A DNA stretch of 64,000 nucleotides from Shimia isoporae (GTDB lineage Bacteria; Pseudomonadota; Alphaproteobacteria; Rhodobacterales; Rhodobacteraceae). The position numbers were made by a program, and so were the translations under genes. Below, in pieces: positions 19,623 to 28,715 of the stretch. The notes below the pieces were generated by a model. The model did not search any database. It was not told where the DNA came from and was given only the letters and a program-made list of their open reading frames with translations. The stretch lies in assembly GCF_004346865.1 (NCBI RefSeq), contig NZ_SMGR01000004.1:62001-126000 (forward strand), in the 5' to 3' direction. Each line of letters opens with the position of its first letter. Position 1 is the stretch's first letter.

Positions 19623-20332
19623 GCGACGGCGGCTTCCTGTGCGGCAATAAGTTCAGAGACACCTTTCTCAGCCAAATCAATGAGTTGGTTCATTTGGTCG
19701 CGGGAATAGGTCGAACCTTCTGCGGACATCTGCGTTTCAATCATCTGGCCATTGCCGAGCATGATGAAATTGCCATCAACACCGGCTTCACTGTCTTCAG
19801 GGTAGTCCAGATCAAGTACTGGTTGGCCCGCGTAGATACCGCAGGACACCGCTGCGACCGGCGAAATCAACGGGTCACTTACGACATCGCCCGCTTTCAT
19901 CAGAGCATTCACCGCGAGGCGCAACGCGACCCAACCGCCGGTGATAGAGGCGCAACGAGTACCGCCATCCGCCTGAATAACATCACAATCCACAGTGATT
20001 TGACGTTCACCCAGCGCAACCCGGTCAACGCCGGCCCGAAGCGACCGACCGATCAGGCGCTGGATTTCAACCGTCCGGCCACCCTGTTTTCCGGCAGTCG
20101 CCTCACGACGCATACGCGATGATGTCGAACGCGGCAGCATTCCATATTCCGCCGTAACCCAACCAAGTCCTGACCCTTTGATAAACGGAGGAACACGAGC
20201 CTCCAGAGAGGCGGTGCAAAGCACATGCGTATCGCCCATTTTGATCAGACACGATCCTTCGGCATGTTTCGTGACGTTGGTTTCAATCGACACTTCGCGC
20301 ATTTCATTAAGCTGACGACCGGAGGGGCGCAT
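19619..20332 (-). CDS. rph: Ribonuclease PH
   Basis: Phosphorolytic 3'-5' exoribonuclease used in tRNA 3' maturation; 237 residues, standard length. Visible family features include RPSGR at the start, the [11 protein letters not shown] segment and [11 protein letters not shown] with the catalytic aspartates. It heads the rph-rdgB-hemW-DUF454 operon and is divergent from hrcA; the pair hrcA/rph is a common alphaproteobacterial arrangement. Confidence 0.95.
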   Translation of the reverse strand: MRPSGRQLNEMREVSIETNVTKHAEGSCLIKMGDTHVLCTASLEARVPPFIKGSGLGWVTAEYGMLPRSTSSRMRREATAGKQGGRTVEIQRLIGRSLRAGVDRVALGERQITVDCDVIQADGGTRCASITGGWVALRLAVNALMKAGDVVSDPLISPVAAVSCGIYAGQPVLDLDYPEDSEAGVDGNFIMLGNGQMIETQMSAEGSTYSRDQMNQLIDLAEKGVSELIAAQEAAVA

Positions 20333-20471
20333 GGGCAGACATCCTTTTGCTGTTTGGCCAAGGCATACGCGCGCGGGCAGGGTGGGGCAACCCTGTTTGC
20401 CATACGGTCAACGCTCCCGATTGACCTTGGCGCCATGTCCCCTTTAATGGGCATACCAAGGCGAAACACCG

Positions 20472-21536
20472 ATGACAGACAGCAGCAAAATCTTCGATGA
20501 AATGAACAGTCGCTCGCGGGAAGTGTTCCGCCGCGTTGTCGAGGGATATCTGGAAACCGGCGATCCGGTCGGCTCCCGTACACTCACACGTTCGCTATCG
20601 GAAAACGTCAGCGCTGCAACCATTCGCAATGTGATGCAGGATCTCGAGTATCTCGGTCTTCTCGACAGCCCCCACATATCCGCAGGTCGGGTTCCAACGC
20701 AGATGGGTCTGAGAATGTTTGTGGATGGACTTCTGGAAGTAGGAGACCTCGACACTGGCGATCGTGAAAAAATCGACGCCACAATGGGAGATACAGGTGG
20801 CGATGTCGGTTCTTTGCTGGATCGGGTGTCCACCGCCCTTTCGGGTGTGACCCATGGTGCGTCGCTCGTCCTTGCTCCCAAACATGAGGCGCCGATCAAA
20901 CACATCGAATTTGTGTCGTTGGCGCAGGATAGAGCGCTTGTCGTTCTCGTCTTTGCAGATGGCCACGTTGAAAACCGTCTGTTTACGCCGCCCGCCGGAC
21001 AAACACCTAGCTCACTGCGCGAAGCTGCGAATTTCTTGAACGCTGTCGCCGAAGGGCGGACTCTTTCCGAGCTACAGTCAGCGGTACAGGAAGAGATCAA
21101 AACCCGCCGGCAGGAGATAGATACTCTTGCCCGTGACATGGTCGAAAACGGTCTCGCTCTCTGGGCAGATGGGGACGAACAACCTGAACGTCTGATCGTG
21201 CGCGGGCGGTCGAATCTTCTTGGTGCAGGAGAGGACGAAGGGGATCTTGAACGCATCCGGACCCTGTTTGATGACCTCGAGCGCAAGCGTGATATTGCCG
21301 ATTTTCTGCAACTTGCCGAAGAAGGCGACGGCGTTCGCATTTTTATTGGCTCTGAGAACAAACTTTTTTCACTTTCGGGTTCCTCTTTGGTGGTGTCTCC
21401 CTATATGAACGCTGATCGAAAGATCGTGGGCGCTGTCGGGGTCATCGGACCAAAGCGCCTGAACTATGGACGTATCGTGCCGATTGTGGATTACACGGCG
21501 CAACTGGTCGGAAAACTGCTCTCCGATCGCGGTTAG
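20472..21536 (+). CDS. hrcA: Heat-inducible transcription repressor HrcA
   Basis: Repressor of heat-shock genes that binds CIRCE elements; 354 residues. It has an N-terminal winged helix (with GDPVGSRTLTR and SAATIRNVMQDLE), a dimerisation/GAF-like domain and the C-terminal GPKRLNYGRIVPIVDY signature. Upstream there is TTGACC at 20421 as a candidate -35 element, with only a poor -10 match. No CIRCE inverted repeat is seen in front of it, so autoregulation by HrcA is not supported here. grpE follows after nine bases. Confidence 0.94.
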   Translation: MTDSSKIFDEMNSRSREVFRRVVEGYLETGDPVGSRTLTRSLSENVSAATIRNVMQDLEYLGLLDSPHISAGRVPTQMGLRMFVDGLLEVGDLDTGDREKIDATMGDTGGDVGSLLDRVSTALSGVTHGASLVLAPKHEAPIKHIEFVSLAQDRALVVLVFADGHVENRLFTPPAGQTPSSLREAANFLNAVAEGRTLSELQSAVQEEIKTRRQEIDTLARDMVENGLALWADGDEQPERLIVRGRSNLLGAGEDEGDLERIRTLFDDLERKRDIADFLQLAEEGDGVRIFIGSENKLFSLSGSSLVVSPYMNADRKIVGAVGVIGPKRLNYGRIVPIVDYTAQLVGKLLSDRG

Positions 21537-21545
21537 AGGTGCATT

Positions 21546-22106
21546 ATGGCAGAGCCGAAAGAAGAAGAGTTTCTGGACGACGTATCCGAAGCAGAAGCAG
21601 AAGAATTTGCCCAGTCGCTGGACGATCTGGAAGACGAAGCGGTTGAACTGGACGAGCTTCGCGCAGAGCGCGACGAATTGAAAGATCGCTGGATGCGTGC
21701 GCTCGCAGATGCCGAGAACGCGCGCAAGCGTGGCGACCGGGCGCGTCGCGAAGCCGAACAGTACGGTGGTTCCAAGCTTGCCCGTGACATGTTGCCTGTG
21801 TTCGACAATATGAAGCGCGCTGTTGAAACCATCACTGACGAACAAAAAGAAGCATCTGCCGCCTTGATAGAAGGTATCGAACTGACGATGCGCGAGCTTC
21901 TGAAAACGTTCTCCAAGCACGGCATTGAAATTGTAAGCCCCGAAGTTGGCGACAAGTTCGACCCGAATGTTCACGAAGCCATGTTCGAGGCACCCGTGCC
22001 CAACACCAAGGCAGGCGATATCATTCAGGTTTCTGCGCAAGGCTTTATGCTGCATGATCGCCTTCTGCGTCCCGCACAAGTCGGCGTGAGCTCTAACCCG
22101 GGCTAA
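21546..22106 (+). CDS. grpE: Nucleotide exchange factor GrpE
   Basis: Exchanges ADP for ATP on DnaK; 186 residues. An acidic N-terminal stretch (about 1-45) is followed by a long coiled coil with ENARKRGDRARREAE, and the C-terminal beta domain ends with the GFMLHDRLLRPAQVGVS signature. Co-transcribed with hrcA. A strong terminator lies 21 bases after the stop. dnaK and dnaJ are not in this window. Confidence 0.95.
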   Translation: MAEPKEEEFLDDVSEAEAEEFAQSLDDLEDEAVELDELRAERDELKDRWMRALADAENARKRGDRARREAEQYGGSKLARDMLPVFDNMKRAVETITDEQKEASAALIEGIELTMRELLKTFSKHGIEIVSPEVGDKFDPNVHEAMFEAPVPNTKAGDIIQVSAQGFMLHDRLLRPAQVGVSSNPG

Positions 22107-22127
22107 ACAAGTTTTGAAATCCTTGCT

Positions 22128-22162
22128 AAAAAGCTCCCGGAAACTCGGGAGCTTTTTCTTTT
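22128..22162 (+). terminator. Rho-independent terminator after grpE
   Basis: Perfect 12-bp stem (22128-22139 with 22146-22157) around the loop GAAACT, ending in a T-rich run. It closes the hrcA-grpE unit. GGGAG in the 3' arm is eight to nine bases from the TTG start of the next gene. Confidence 0.88.
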
Positions 22163-23213
22163 GCGCAATTTCGTTCTGACACTGGTGACATTGATTAGCG
22201 TTGCCGTCCCGGCCATAGCCGCCGACCTCCCATCTTATGATGAGCTCTACGTCAATGATTTTGCCTTCGTCCTGAGCCAGGACGAAGAACAGGTTATCCG
22301 AGAAAAACTTGTCGAAATCCGCAATGATCACGGGATTGAGTTCACTGTTGTCACCATCGACAGCATGTTCAGCTATGGTCACAACGGTCAGATCGAACCC
22401 TTTGCGACCGACCTTTTCAATCATTGGGGCGTCGGAGACGCGTCCCGGAATGATGGTGTCATGATGCTGATTGCTCTCAACGATCGGGTCATGCGGATCG
22501 AAGTTGGTTCGGGGTACGGGTCGGACAAAAACATTCCGATGAAAAACATCATCGACTCGGTGATAACCCCGCATTTCAAGAAAGATGCCTACTTCGAAGG
22601 AATCAATCGGGGTGTGGACCACGTATTTCGCAATCTCACCGGTTATTGGCCCGGCGAAGCGGATGCGACAGGAATGGAAAAAACGATCAACGCCGCTCGG
22701 CGAACCGTCGACGGCATCGGGGCCTGGATTTATGCAATTTGGGCCGCACTGGCGGGCGGAGCATATGTCCTTTTTAGAAAATGGCAGCGAAATCGGCCGC
22801 GCCGATGCCCGAACGACGGCTCCAAGATGGAGCGCATTCAGGAAGACCTCGACGATGACTACCTCAAAGCGGGTCAAATCACAGAGGAACGCCTGAAAAG
22901 CGTGGACTACGACGTCTGGTGCTGCATGCGCTGCGATCACCACACTGTTGAAGGCTACAAGAGTCTGTTCACACGCTACGGTGCCTGTCGGTCGTGCGGT
23001 TACAAAACGCTCGAAAGCGACAGCACCATTCTAGAGTCTGCGACGACAACATCTACCGGACTCAAGCGCGTGGATTACAACTGCAAGAACTGTCACGACA
23101 GTTGGAGCGTCAAGCGTGTGATCCCAAAAAGATCTGAAAGCTCGTCCTCATCCGGAGGATCTTCGTTTGGCGGAGGAAGTTCTTCCGGAGGCGGTGCGTC
23201 CGGAAGCTGGTAA
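22161..23213 (+). CDS. TPM-domain (YgcG-type) exported protein
   Basis: Membrane-associated protein of 350 residues, function unknown. A signal sequence (about 1-20, cut near AIA/AD) leads into a TPM domain (DFAFVLSQ, then VMRIEVGSGYG). A membrane segment follows near 190-207, then several Cys pairs (CPND, CCMRC, CRSCG, CKNC) that look like zinc-ribbon elements, and a Gly/Ser-rich tail. The start is TTG, directly at the foot of the grpE terminator, whose GGGAG arm is the only visible ribosome binding site. The 3' end is two bases from the convergent mutS stop. Confidence 0.82.
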   Translation: MRNFVLTLVTLISVAVPAIAADLPSYDELYVNDFAFVLSQDEEQVIREKLVEIRNDHGIEFTVVTIDSMFSYGHNGQIEPFATDLFNHWGVGDASRNDGVMMLIALNDRVMRIEVGSGYGSDKNIPMKNIIDSVITPHFKKDAYFEGINRGVDHVFRNLTGYWPGEADATGMEKTINAARRTVDGIGAWIYAIWAALAGGAYVLFRKWQRNRPRRCPNDGSKMERIQEDLDDDYLKAGQITEERLKSVDYDVWCCMRCDHHTVEGYKSLFTRYGACRSCGYKTLESDSTILESATTTSTGLKRVDYNCKNCHDSWSVKRVIPKRSESSSSSGGSSFGGGSSSGGGASGSW

Positions 23214-23215
23214 CC

Positions 23216-25858
23216 TCAATCGCCTGCCAGTTCTTTGAGCTCATAAATCAGGTTCAGCGCTTCTCTGGGGCTCAGGGTGTCCGGATGCACTTGTTCTAAC
23301 TTCTCTTGTAGAGGTGACGGACCCGAAGGTGCGGCGGCCACTGGAGCGGGCGTGGCTGCAAACAAAGGTAGATCATCGATCAAGGCCTTTTGAGCTTTAC
23401 CTTCACGCTCTCCCTTTTCCAAAGCGTCCAGAACAACGCGAGCACGCTCAACAACGGCGGAAGGCAAGCCAGCCAGCTGTGCAACCTGCACACCGTAGGA
23501 GCGATCAGCCGCACCTTGCGTGACCTCATGAAGAAAGATCACTTCGCCTTCCCATTCTCGAACCGCAACCGTTGCGTTATCCACGCCAGACATCTTGCCA
23601 GCGAGCTGGGTCATTTCGTGGTAATGCGTTGCAAACAGCGCGCGGGATTTATTCACATCATGCAGATGTTCCAACGTGGCCCAAGCAATCGACAAGCCAT
23701 CATAAGTCGCCGTCCCACGGCCTATTTCGTCGAGAATGACCAGAGCCCGATCGTCAGCCTGATTGAGAATTGCGGCTGTTTCCACCATCTCAACCATAAA
23801 CGTGGAGCGACCACGTGCGAGATCGTCGCTTGCTCCCACGCGGCTGAATAACTGGCTAACCAAACCGATTTTAGCCCTGTCGGCAGGCACAAAGCTCCCC
23901 ATCTGCGCAAGCAATGCGATCAAGGCGTTTTGACGAAGAAAAGTCGATTTACCAGCCATGTTTGGACCAGTCAGCAACCAGATGCTCGCGGCATCCCCTC
24001 CGGAAAGATCGCAATTATTGGCTACGAACGGATCGCCGACTTTGCGCAATGCGGCTTCGACGACGGGATGCCGCCCGCCTTCGATTGCAAAATCCCGGCT
24101 GTCGTCGACATCTGGCCGTATCCAGTTCTCGTTGACCGCCAGTTCCGCCATGGCGCTCGCCAAATCGAATTCCGCAAGTGCTTTTGACGCTGTGGATATC
24201 CGCGCCGAACATTCAAGAATGGCCCCTTTTAAGGTGTCATAGAGCCGCTTTTCGATCTCTAGAGCGCGATTTCCCGCGTTCAAAATCTTGGCTTCCATTT
24301 CGCTCAACTCAACGGTGGTGAAGCGTACCTGGTTTGCCGTTGTCTGACGATGAATAAAGGTTTCGCTAAGTGGCGGTGACATCATCGCATCGGCATGTTT
24401 GGCCGTGGTTTCGATGAAATAGCCCAGAACGTTGTTGTGTTTGATTTTGAGGGACGCGATTCCGGTCTGATCCGAATATTGCGCCTGCATGCCGGCGATC
24501 ACCCCACGACCCTCGTCTCGCAACTCCCGGCTTTCGTCGAGTTCCGCATCAAATCCTGGCGCGATGAACCCGCCATCCCGCGCCAAAAGAGGCGGTTCCG
24601 CAATCAAGGCATCTTCCAAGAGGTCGAGTAACTGGTCATGACCCTCAAGCGACATCCTCGCTTCAGCGAGATCCGCCGGAAGCTCTCCAAAATCGCGCTC
24701 GGCAAGCTCGCCAGCCTGCCCAAGGCCGTTACGAACAGCGGCAAGGTCTCTTGGTCCACCCCGATCCAGTGATAATCGCGAAAGCGCGCGATCCAGATCC
24801 GGCACTTTTCTGAGACTGTCGCGCAGGTCCGCAGCGACACTCCTGTTGTCTGCCATGTAGGAAACAGAGTCCAGCCTCCGCCGTATGTCGGGAATCGATA
24901 GCGACGGAGAGGACAGCCGCCGTTCAAGCAAACGCGCGCCACTCGCAGTAACGGTTCGGTCGATCGTCGCCAGCAAAGATCCCGCCCGCCCACCTGACAG
25001 GCTTGCCGTCAGTTCCAGATTGCGGCGTGTCGCTGCATCAATCTGCATTACCCCCTGCGTGGCTTCGCGCACTGGTGGCTGAAGCAGCGGGAGTTTGCCC
25101 TTCTGTGTGATTTCCAGATAGTCAACGATGGCCCCAAGAGCACCGGTTTCGGCGCGACCAAAAGTGCCGAAAGCCTCCAAAGAGGATGCCTTGAATAAAG
25201 CAGAAACACGTTTTTCCGCTGAAACAGAGTCGAAACTGCCGCGTGAAACGGACGTTATAGAGACACCCATATCGTCGGCAACGGAGTTCACATTTCCTTC
25301 TGCGCCCTCGGCGACCAGCAACTCACTTGGCGCCAATCTTGCAAGTTCCGGTCCCAGACGGACTGGTGCCATTGGCGTCACGTGAAGCGCGCCGGTGGAA
25401 ATATCGGCCCAGGCCAAAGCCGCTTCATCACGCACTATGGAAAACGCAGCCAGGAAGTTGTGTCGCCGCGCATCAAGCAAGCTATCTTCCGTCAGAGTTC
25501 CGGGAGTCACCAAACGAACAACGTCGCGCTTGACCACGGCCTTGTATCCGCGCTTCTTTGCTTCTGCCGGGCTCTCCAGCTGCTCACAAACAGCCACCCG
25601 AAATCCTTTGCGGATAAGCGTCAGAAAATACCCTTCGGCTGCATGGTGCGGCACCCCGCACATTGGGATGTCGGCTCCGTCATGCTTGCCGCGTTTGGTC
25701 AAGGCAATGTCCAGAGCCTCCGCCGCCGCCACAGCGTCGTCAAAGAACATCTCGTAAAAATCGCCCATCCGATAGAACAGCAACGCATCGGGATATTGCG
25801 CTTTGATCTCCAGATATTGCGCCATCATCGGCGTGACGCCCGGCTTGTCGCCCTTCAC
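23216..25858 (-). CDS. mutS: DNA mismatch repair protein MutS
   Basis: Recognises mismatches and starts methyl-independent or strand-directed repair; 880 residues. The mismatch-binding loop DFYEMF is near residue 33, then connector, lever and clamp domains, and the ATPase with Walker A GPNMAGKST and DEIGRGTATYDG. The C-terminal helix-turn-helix tail is present. Start is GTG; a second in-frame start ten codons later (MMAQYLE) is also possible. Expected partner mutL is not in the window. Confidence 0.96.
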   Translation of the reverse strand: MKGDKPGVTPMMAQYLEIKAQYPDALLFYRMGDFYEMFFDDAVAAAEALDIALTKRGKHDGADIPMCGVPHHAAEGYFLTLIRKGFRVAVCEQLESPAEAKKRGYKAVVKRDVVRLVTPGTLTEDSLLDARRHNFLAAFSIVRDEAALAWADISTGALHVTPMAPVRLGPELARLAPSELLVAEGAEGNVNSVADDMGVSITSVSRGSFDSVSAEKRVSALFKASSLEAFGTFGRAETGALGAIVDYLEITQKGKLPLLQPPVREATQGVMQIDAATRRNLELTASLSGGRAGSLLATIDRTVTASGARLLERRLSSPSLSIPDIRRRLDSVSYMADNRSVAADLRDSLRKVPDLDRALSRLSLDRGGPRDLAAVRNGLGQAGELAERDFGELPADLAEARMSLEGHDQLLDLLEDALIAEPPLLARDGGFIAPGFDAELDESRELRDEGRGVIAGMQAQYSDQTGIASLKIKHNNVLGYFIETTAKHADAMMSPPLSETFIHRQTTANQVRFTTVELSEMEAKILNAGNRALEIEKRLYDTLKGAILECSARISTASKALAEFDLASAMAELAVNENWIRPDVDDSRDFAIEGGRHPVVEAALRKVGDPFVANNCDLSGGDAASIWLLTGPNMAGKSTFLRQNALIALLAQMGSFVPADRAKIGLVSQLFSRVGASDDLARGRSTFMVEMVETAAILNQADDRALVILDEIGRGTATYDGLSIAWATLEHLHDVNKSRALFATHYHEMTQLAGKMSGVDNATVAVREWEGEVIFLHEVTQGAADRSYGVQVAQLAGLPSAVVERARVVLDALEKGEREGKAQKALIDDLPLFAATPAPVAAAPSGPSPLQEKLEQVHPDTLSPREALNLIYELKELAGD

Positions 25859-25990
25859 TGCTCAGAACCCCCCAAGGTTTGGTTCCATTGAAATAGCAAA
25901 CCCCTGCCTTGGAGGAAACGCGCAAATCCGACATTCTGAGATAGACAGAGCATCACAAAATTGATCATGTGGTCAAAAAGGGTACGGCTT

Positions 25991-26860
25991 ATGGCAATCT
26001 ACAATCTCGGTTCCATCAACGCGGACTATTTCTATCGCGTACCCCACCTTCCCGGCCCCGGAGAAACCCTTGCTGCGCAGGGCTTGAATCGCGGCCTCGG
26101 AGGCAAAGGTGCCAACATGTCTGTCGCGGCAGCACGGGCAGGTGCACGCACGGTTCATATCGGTGCCGTGGGTAATGAGGGCCTCTGGGCACGTGATCAG
26201 ATGATGGAATCCGGAGTCGATACGCGACATGTGTCCGTTCTATCAGATGTCCCGACGGGGCACGCGATCATCAATGTCGATGCAAGCGGAGAAAATGCGA
26301 TCGTTCTGTTGCCGGGGGCGAACCATGAAATTCCGGAAGAAACGCGCGCTGCGGCTTTGGCGGAGGCGTCTACTGGGGACACCTTTTTGGTACAAAATGA
26401 GACACTAAATCAGGCCGAAACCGCCAAAATGGCGCGTGAATTGGGATTGTACGTCGCGTATGCTGCTGCGCCTTTCGATGCAGACGCTACTGCAAAGATT
26501 TTGCCGTATTTGGATTTTTTGATCCTCAACGAAGTCGAAGCCGCACAGCTCGAATCTGCAACCGGCAAGACGGCAGGCGCGCTGGGCGTACCGGATGTCA
26601 TCATTACACTCGGAGCCAAGGGCGCGCGCTGGATCACACAAACAGAAAGCCGAGACTTCCCGGCCATGCCGGTCACTCCTGTCGACACGACGGGAGCCGG
26701 CGATACCTTCACCGGTTACGTTCTTGCAGCACGAGATCGTGGTTTACCGATGGAGCAGGCAATTATGCTCGCGTCGCGTGCCGCCGCATTGATGGTCACG
26801 CGACATGGCACCGCTGATGTCATCCCGGATCTGAAGGACGTGGATGAGGCGCGGTTTTGA
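25991..26860 (+). CDS. rbsK: Ribokinase (PfkB family)
   Basis: Sugar kinase phosphorylating ribose or a related sugar; 289 residues. The PfkB signatures are present: GGKGANMSVAAARAG near residue 36 and the catalytic DTTGAGDTF near 235. I use the ATG at 25991, which gives the usual N-terminus and has AGGG upstream; the frame extends to 25961. It stands alone without ribose transport genes, so the substrate is inferred from family only; another pentose or nucleoside is possible. Confidence 0.85.
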   Translation: MAIYNLGSINADYFYRVPHLPGPGETLAAQGLNRGLGGKGANMSVAAARAGARTVHIGAVGNEGLWARDQMMESGVDTRHVSVLSDVPTGHAIINVDASGENAIVLLPGANHEIPEETRAAALAEASTGDTFLVQNETLNQAETAKMARELGLYVAYAAAPFDADATAKILPYLDFLILNEVEAAQLESATGKTAGALGVPDVIITLGAKGARWITQTESRDFPAMPVTPVDTTGAGDTFTGYVLAARDRGLPMEQAIMLASRAAALMVTRHGTADVIPDLKDVDEARF

Positions 26861-26911
26861 TCCCGCGCCAAAAATCTAACCGTCGTACGAGCAGCTTTTA
26901 ACTGCTGCCTA

Positions 26912-27574
26912 TCAGTTTCCAACGAAGGGTGCCGCGCTTCCCCAAAGCGCCTTGACCTTGGCATCACGTTTGCAAGCCTTGCGATAACGTTTGTAAGCTT
27001 CGCTTTGCTTCTTCGGGCCAAAGCGGGTCAAAACGATGTTTTCGCCCTTGTAGTAATCTTGATGATAATCTTCGGCGTCATAGAAACGGCCTGCGTCCAA
27101 AATCGGGGTAACGATGTTGCGCCCCAACGCAGCTTGCGCTTCGGCCTTGGCCGCTTCAGCAAGCGACTTTTCGCGTTTGTTAGAGACGAAAATAGCGGTG
27201 CGGTAGCTGTCGCCGCGGTCACAGAATTGTCCACCAGCGTCCGTGGGATCGACTGATCTGAAGAACAGATGCAGCAACTCCTCGCGCGAAACTTTTGCAG
27301 GGTCATAAATGATTTTGACCGCCTCGTAGTGTCCGGTCCCGCCTTTTGTAACCTGCTTGTAAGTCGGCTTCTTTGTGGAGCCACCGGTGTAGCCCGAAAC
27401 GGCCTCTTTTACACCGGGAACGCTTTCGAAGTCTTTTTCAACGCACCAGAAACAGCCACCTGCCACAACGAGCGTTTCGCTACCCGCAGCATGGGATTTA
27501 TGCCCTTGAACCGCGGCTCCTACGAGGATCAGGACAAACAAAACAGCGGACTTCAGGTTCTGTAATCTGGACAT
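26912..27574 (-). CDS. msrA: Peptide methionine sulfoxide reductase MsrA, exported form
   Basis: Reduces S-methionine sulfoxide in proteins. The 220-residue product begins with a signal peptide or anchor (about residues 8-30, through GHKSHAA), so it probably acts in the periplasm. The catalytic Cys is in GGCFWC. Family features YTGGSTKKPTYKQV and GHYEAVKI follow. ATG at 27574 has GGAG upstream; the longer frame to 27799 overlaps the divergent aminotransferase gene and is rejected. No msrB is adjacent. Confidence 0.92.
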   Translation of the reverse strand: MSRLQNLKSAVLFVLILVGAAVQGHKSHAAGSETLVVAGGCFWCVEKDFESVPGVKEAVSGYTGGSTKKPTYKQVTKGGTGHYEAVKIIYDPAKVSREELLHLFFRSVDPTDAGGQFCDRGDSYRTAIFVSNKREKSLAEAAKAEAQAALGRNIVTPILDAGRFYDAEDYHQDYYKGENIVLTRFGPKKQSEAYKRYRKACKRDAKVKALWGSAAPFVGN

Positions 27575-27737
27575 GAGGTGACTCTCCTTTGTCGCCACCC
27601 TGCGTACCCGCAGTAAAAGCCTCAATCCCATGAAACCAAATGTCACGCTGTGGTGAACGGCTTTGATCGCATTTTCCGACTTGGCCTCTCCGTAACTCCG
27701 CTCTAGCGTCGCCTCACCAGCGAAGGGGAAAGAGCAA

Positions 27738-28652
27738 ATGACCGACCACGTCACAACCCACCAGGCCGCGGAAGACGCCCGAAACGAGGAAATACTCATT
27801 TGGCTTAACGGCAGGGTAGTGCCAAAATCCGAGGCGGTAGTTTCCGTTTACGATAGCGGCTTCATGTTGGGAGATGGGGTGTGGGAAGGGCTACGCCTTT
27901 ATGACGGGCACTGGGCGTTCCTGAACGAACATATTGACCGGCTATTTGAAGCTGCGAAAGCGATCGATCTGGACATCGGGATGGACAAAGCTGCGGTGGT
28001 TCAGGCGCTTGAGGACACCCGCGCGGCAAACAGCATGACATCTGATGCCCATGCTCGTCTGATGGTTACTCGTGGCGTGAAAACCCGTCCGTTCCAGCAC
28101 CCGGGGCTAAGCCAGCAGGGTCCCACCATGACCATTATTATGGAACACTCAAAGCCCTCGCTGCCTCGTCCAATTCGTTTGGCTACGGTGCCGCACGTTA
28201 GGGGGCTTCCGATGACGCAAGATCCGAAACTAAACTCGCATTCAAAACTCAACTGTATCTTGGCGTGCATCGCCGCCGAGAAAGCTGGCGCCGATGAGGC
28301 GCTGATGCTTGACGTGAATGGATTCGTGAACACCACAAATGCCTGCAACTTCTTCATCGTGCGAAAAGGGGCTGTTTGGACTTCTACTGGTGACTATTGC
28401 ATGAACGGCATCACGCGTCAGAAGGTGATTGATGTGTGCCGCGCTGACGGGATTCCCGTGTTTGAGAGGAACTATTCACTAGTCGATACGTATGGCGCCG
28501 ACGAAGCATTCCTGACCGGGACTTTTGGTGCCCAGACGCCTGTGAGTGCCATCGACGGCCGCCAGATCGGTGACGGCGAAATGGGTGAAATGACCAAACA
28601 CATCCGCCGGCTTTACAAAGATCTGGTTGCCAGAGAAGCAGCCAAGAACTGA
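27738..28652 (+). CDS. Class IV aminotransferase (IlvE/D-amino-acid transaminase-like)
   Basis: PLP-dependent fold-type IV aminotransferase of 304 residues. The phosphate/PLP region and the catalytic lysine (in NSHSKLNCI, near residue 172) are visible, as is the ALMLDVNGFVNTTNACNFF segment typical of branched-chain and D-alanine transaminases. Annotated relatives are called branched-chain amino acid aminotransferase, but substrate is not determinable. A sulfotransferase-like gene follows 63 bases downstream on the same strand. Confidence 0.85.
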   Translation: MTDHVTTHQAAEDARNEEILIWLNGRVVPKSEAVVSVYDSGFMLGDGVWEGLRLYDGHWAFLNEHIDRLFEAAKAIDLDIGMDKAAVVQALEDTRAANSMTSDAHARLMVTRGVKTRPFQHPGLSQQGPTMTIIMEHSKPSLPRPIRLATVPHVRGLPMTQDPKLNSHSKLNCILACIAAEKAGADEALMLDVNGFVNTTNACNFFIVRKGAVWTSTGDYCMNGITRQKVIDVCRADGIPVFERNYSLVDTYGADEAFLTGTFGAQTPVSAIDGRQIGDGEMGEMTKHIRRLYKDLVAREAAKN

Positions 28653-28667
28653 AATTCCAATACAGAC

Positions 28668-28685
28668 GTTTTACCGACGTAAAAC
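28668..28685. repeat. Inverted repeat upstream of sulfotransferase-like gene
   Basis: Arms GTTTTAC (28668-28674) and GTAAAAC (28679-28685) around CGAC, in the 63-base gap between the aminotransferase and the gene at 28716. It may be an operator or small hairpin; there is no T-tract, so it is not a clear terminator. Confidence 0.4.
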
Positions 28686-28715
28686 CGACGCTTTGCAGAC
28701 AGGAGAAAGCGCCTC

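Noticed and set aside
20378..20395. Hairpin CAGGGT/ACCCTG between rph and hrcA as a leader element
   Set aside because: It lies upstream of the candidate hrcA -35 sequence and lacks a T-tract in either direction, so there is no basis to call it a leader structure or terminator.
21369..22943. 524-codon minus-strand open frame opposite hrcA end, grpE and the TPM gene
   Set aside because: It covers three well-identified genes on the other strand, has no family similarity and no ribosome site; a frame shadow.
27575..27799. Longer N-terminus of MsrA
   Set aside because: Would overlap the divergent aminotransferase gene; the start at 27574 has a good ribosome site and a direct signal peptide.
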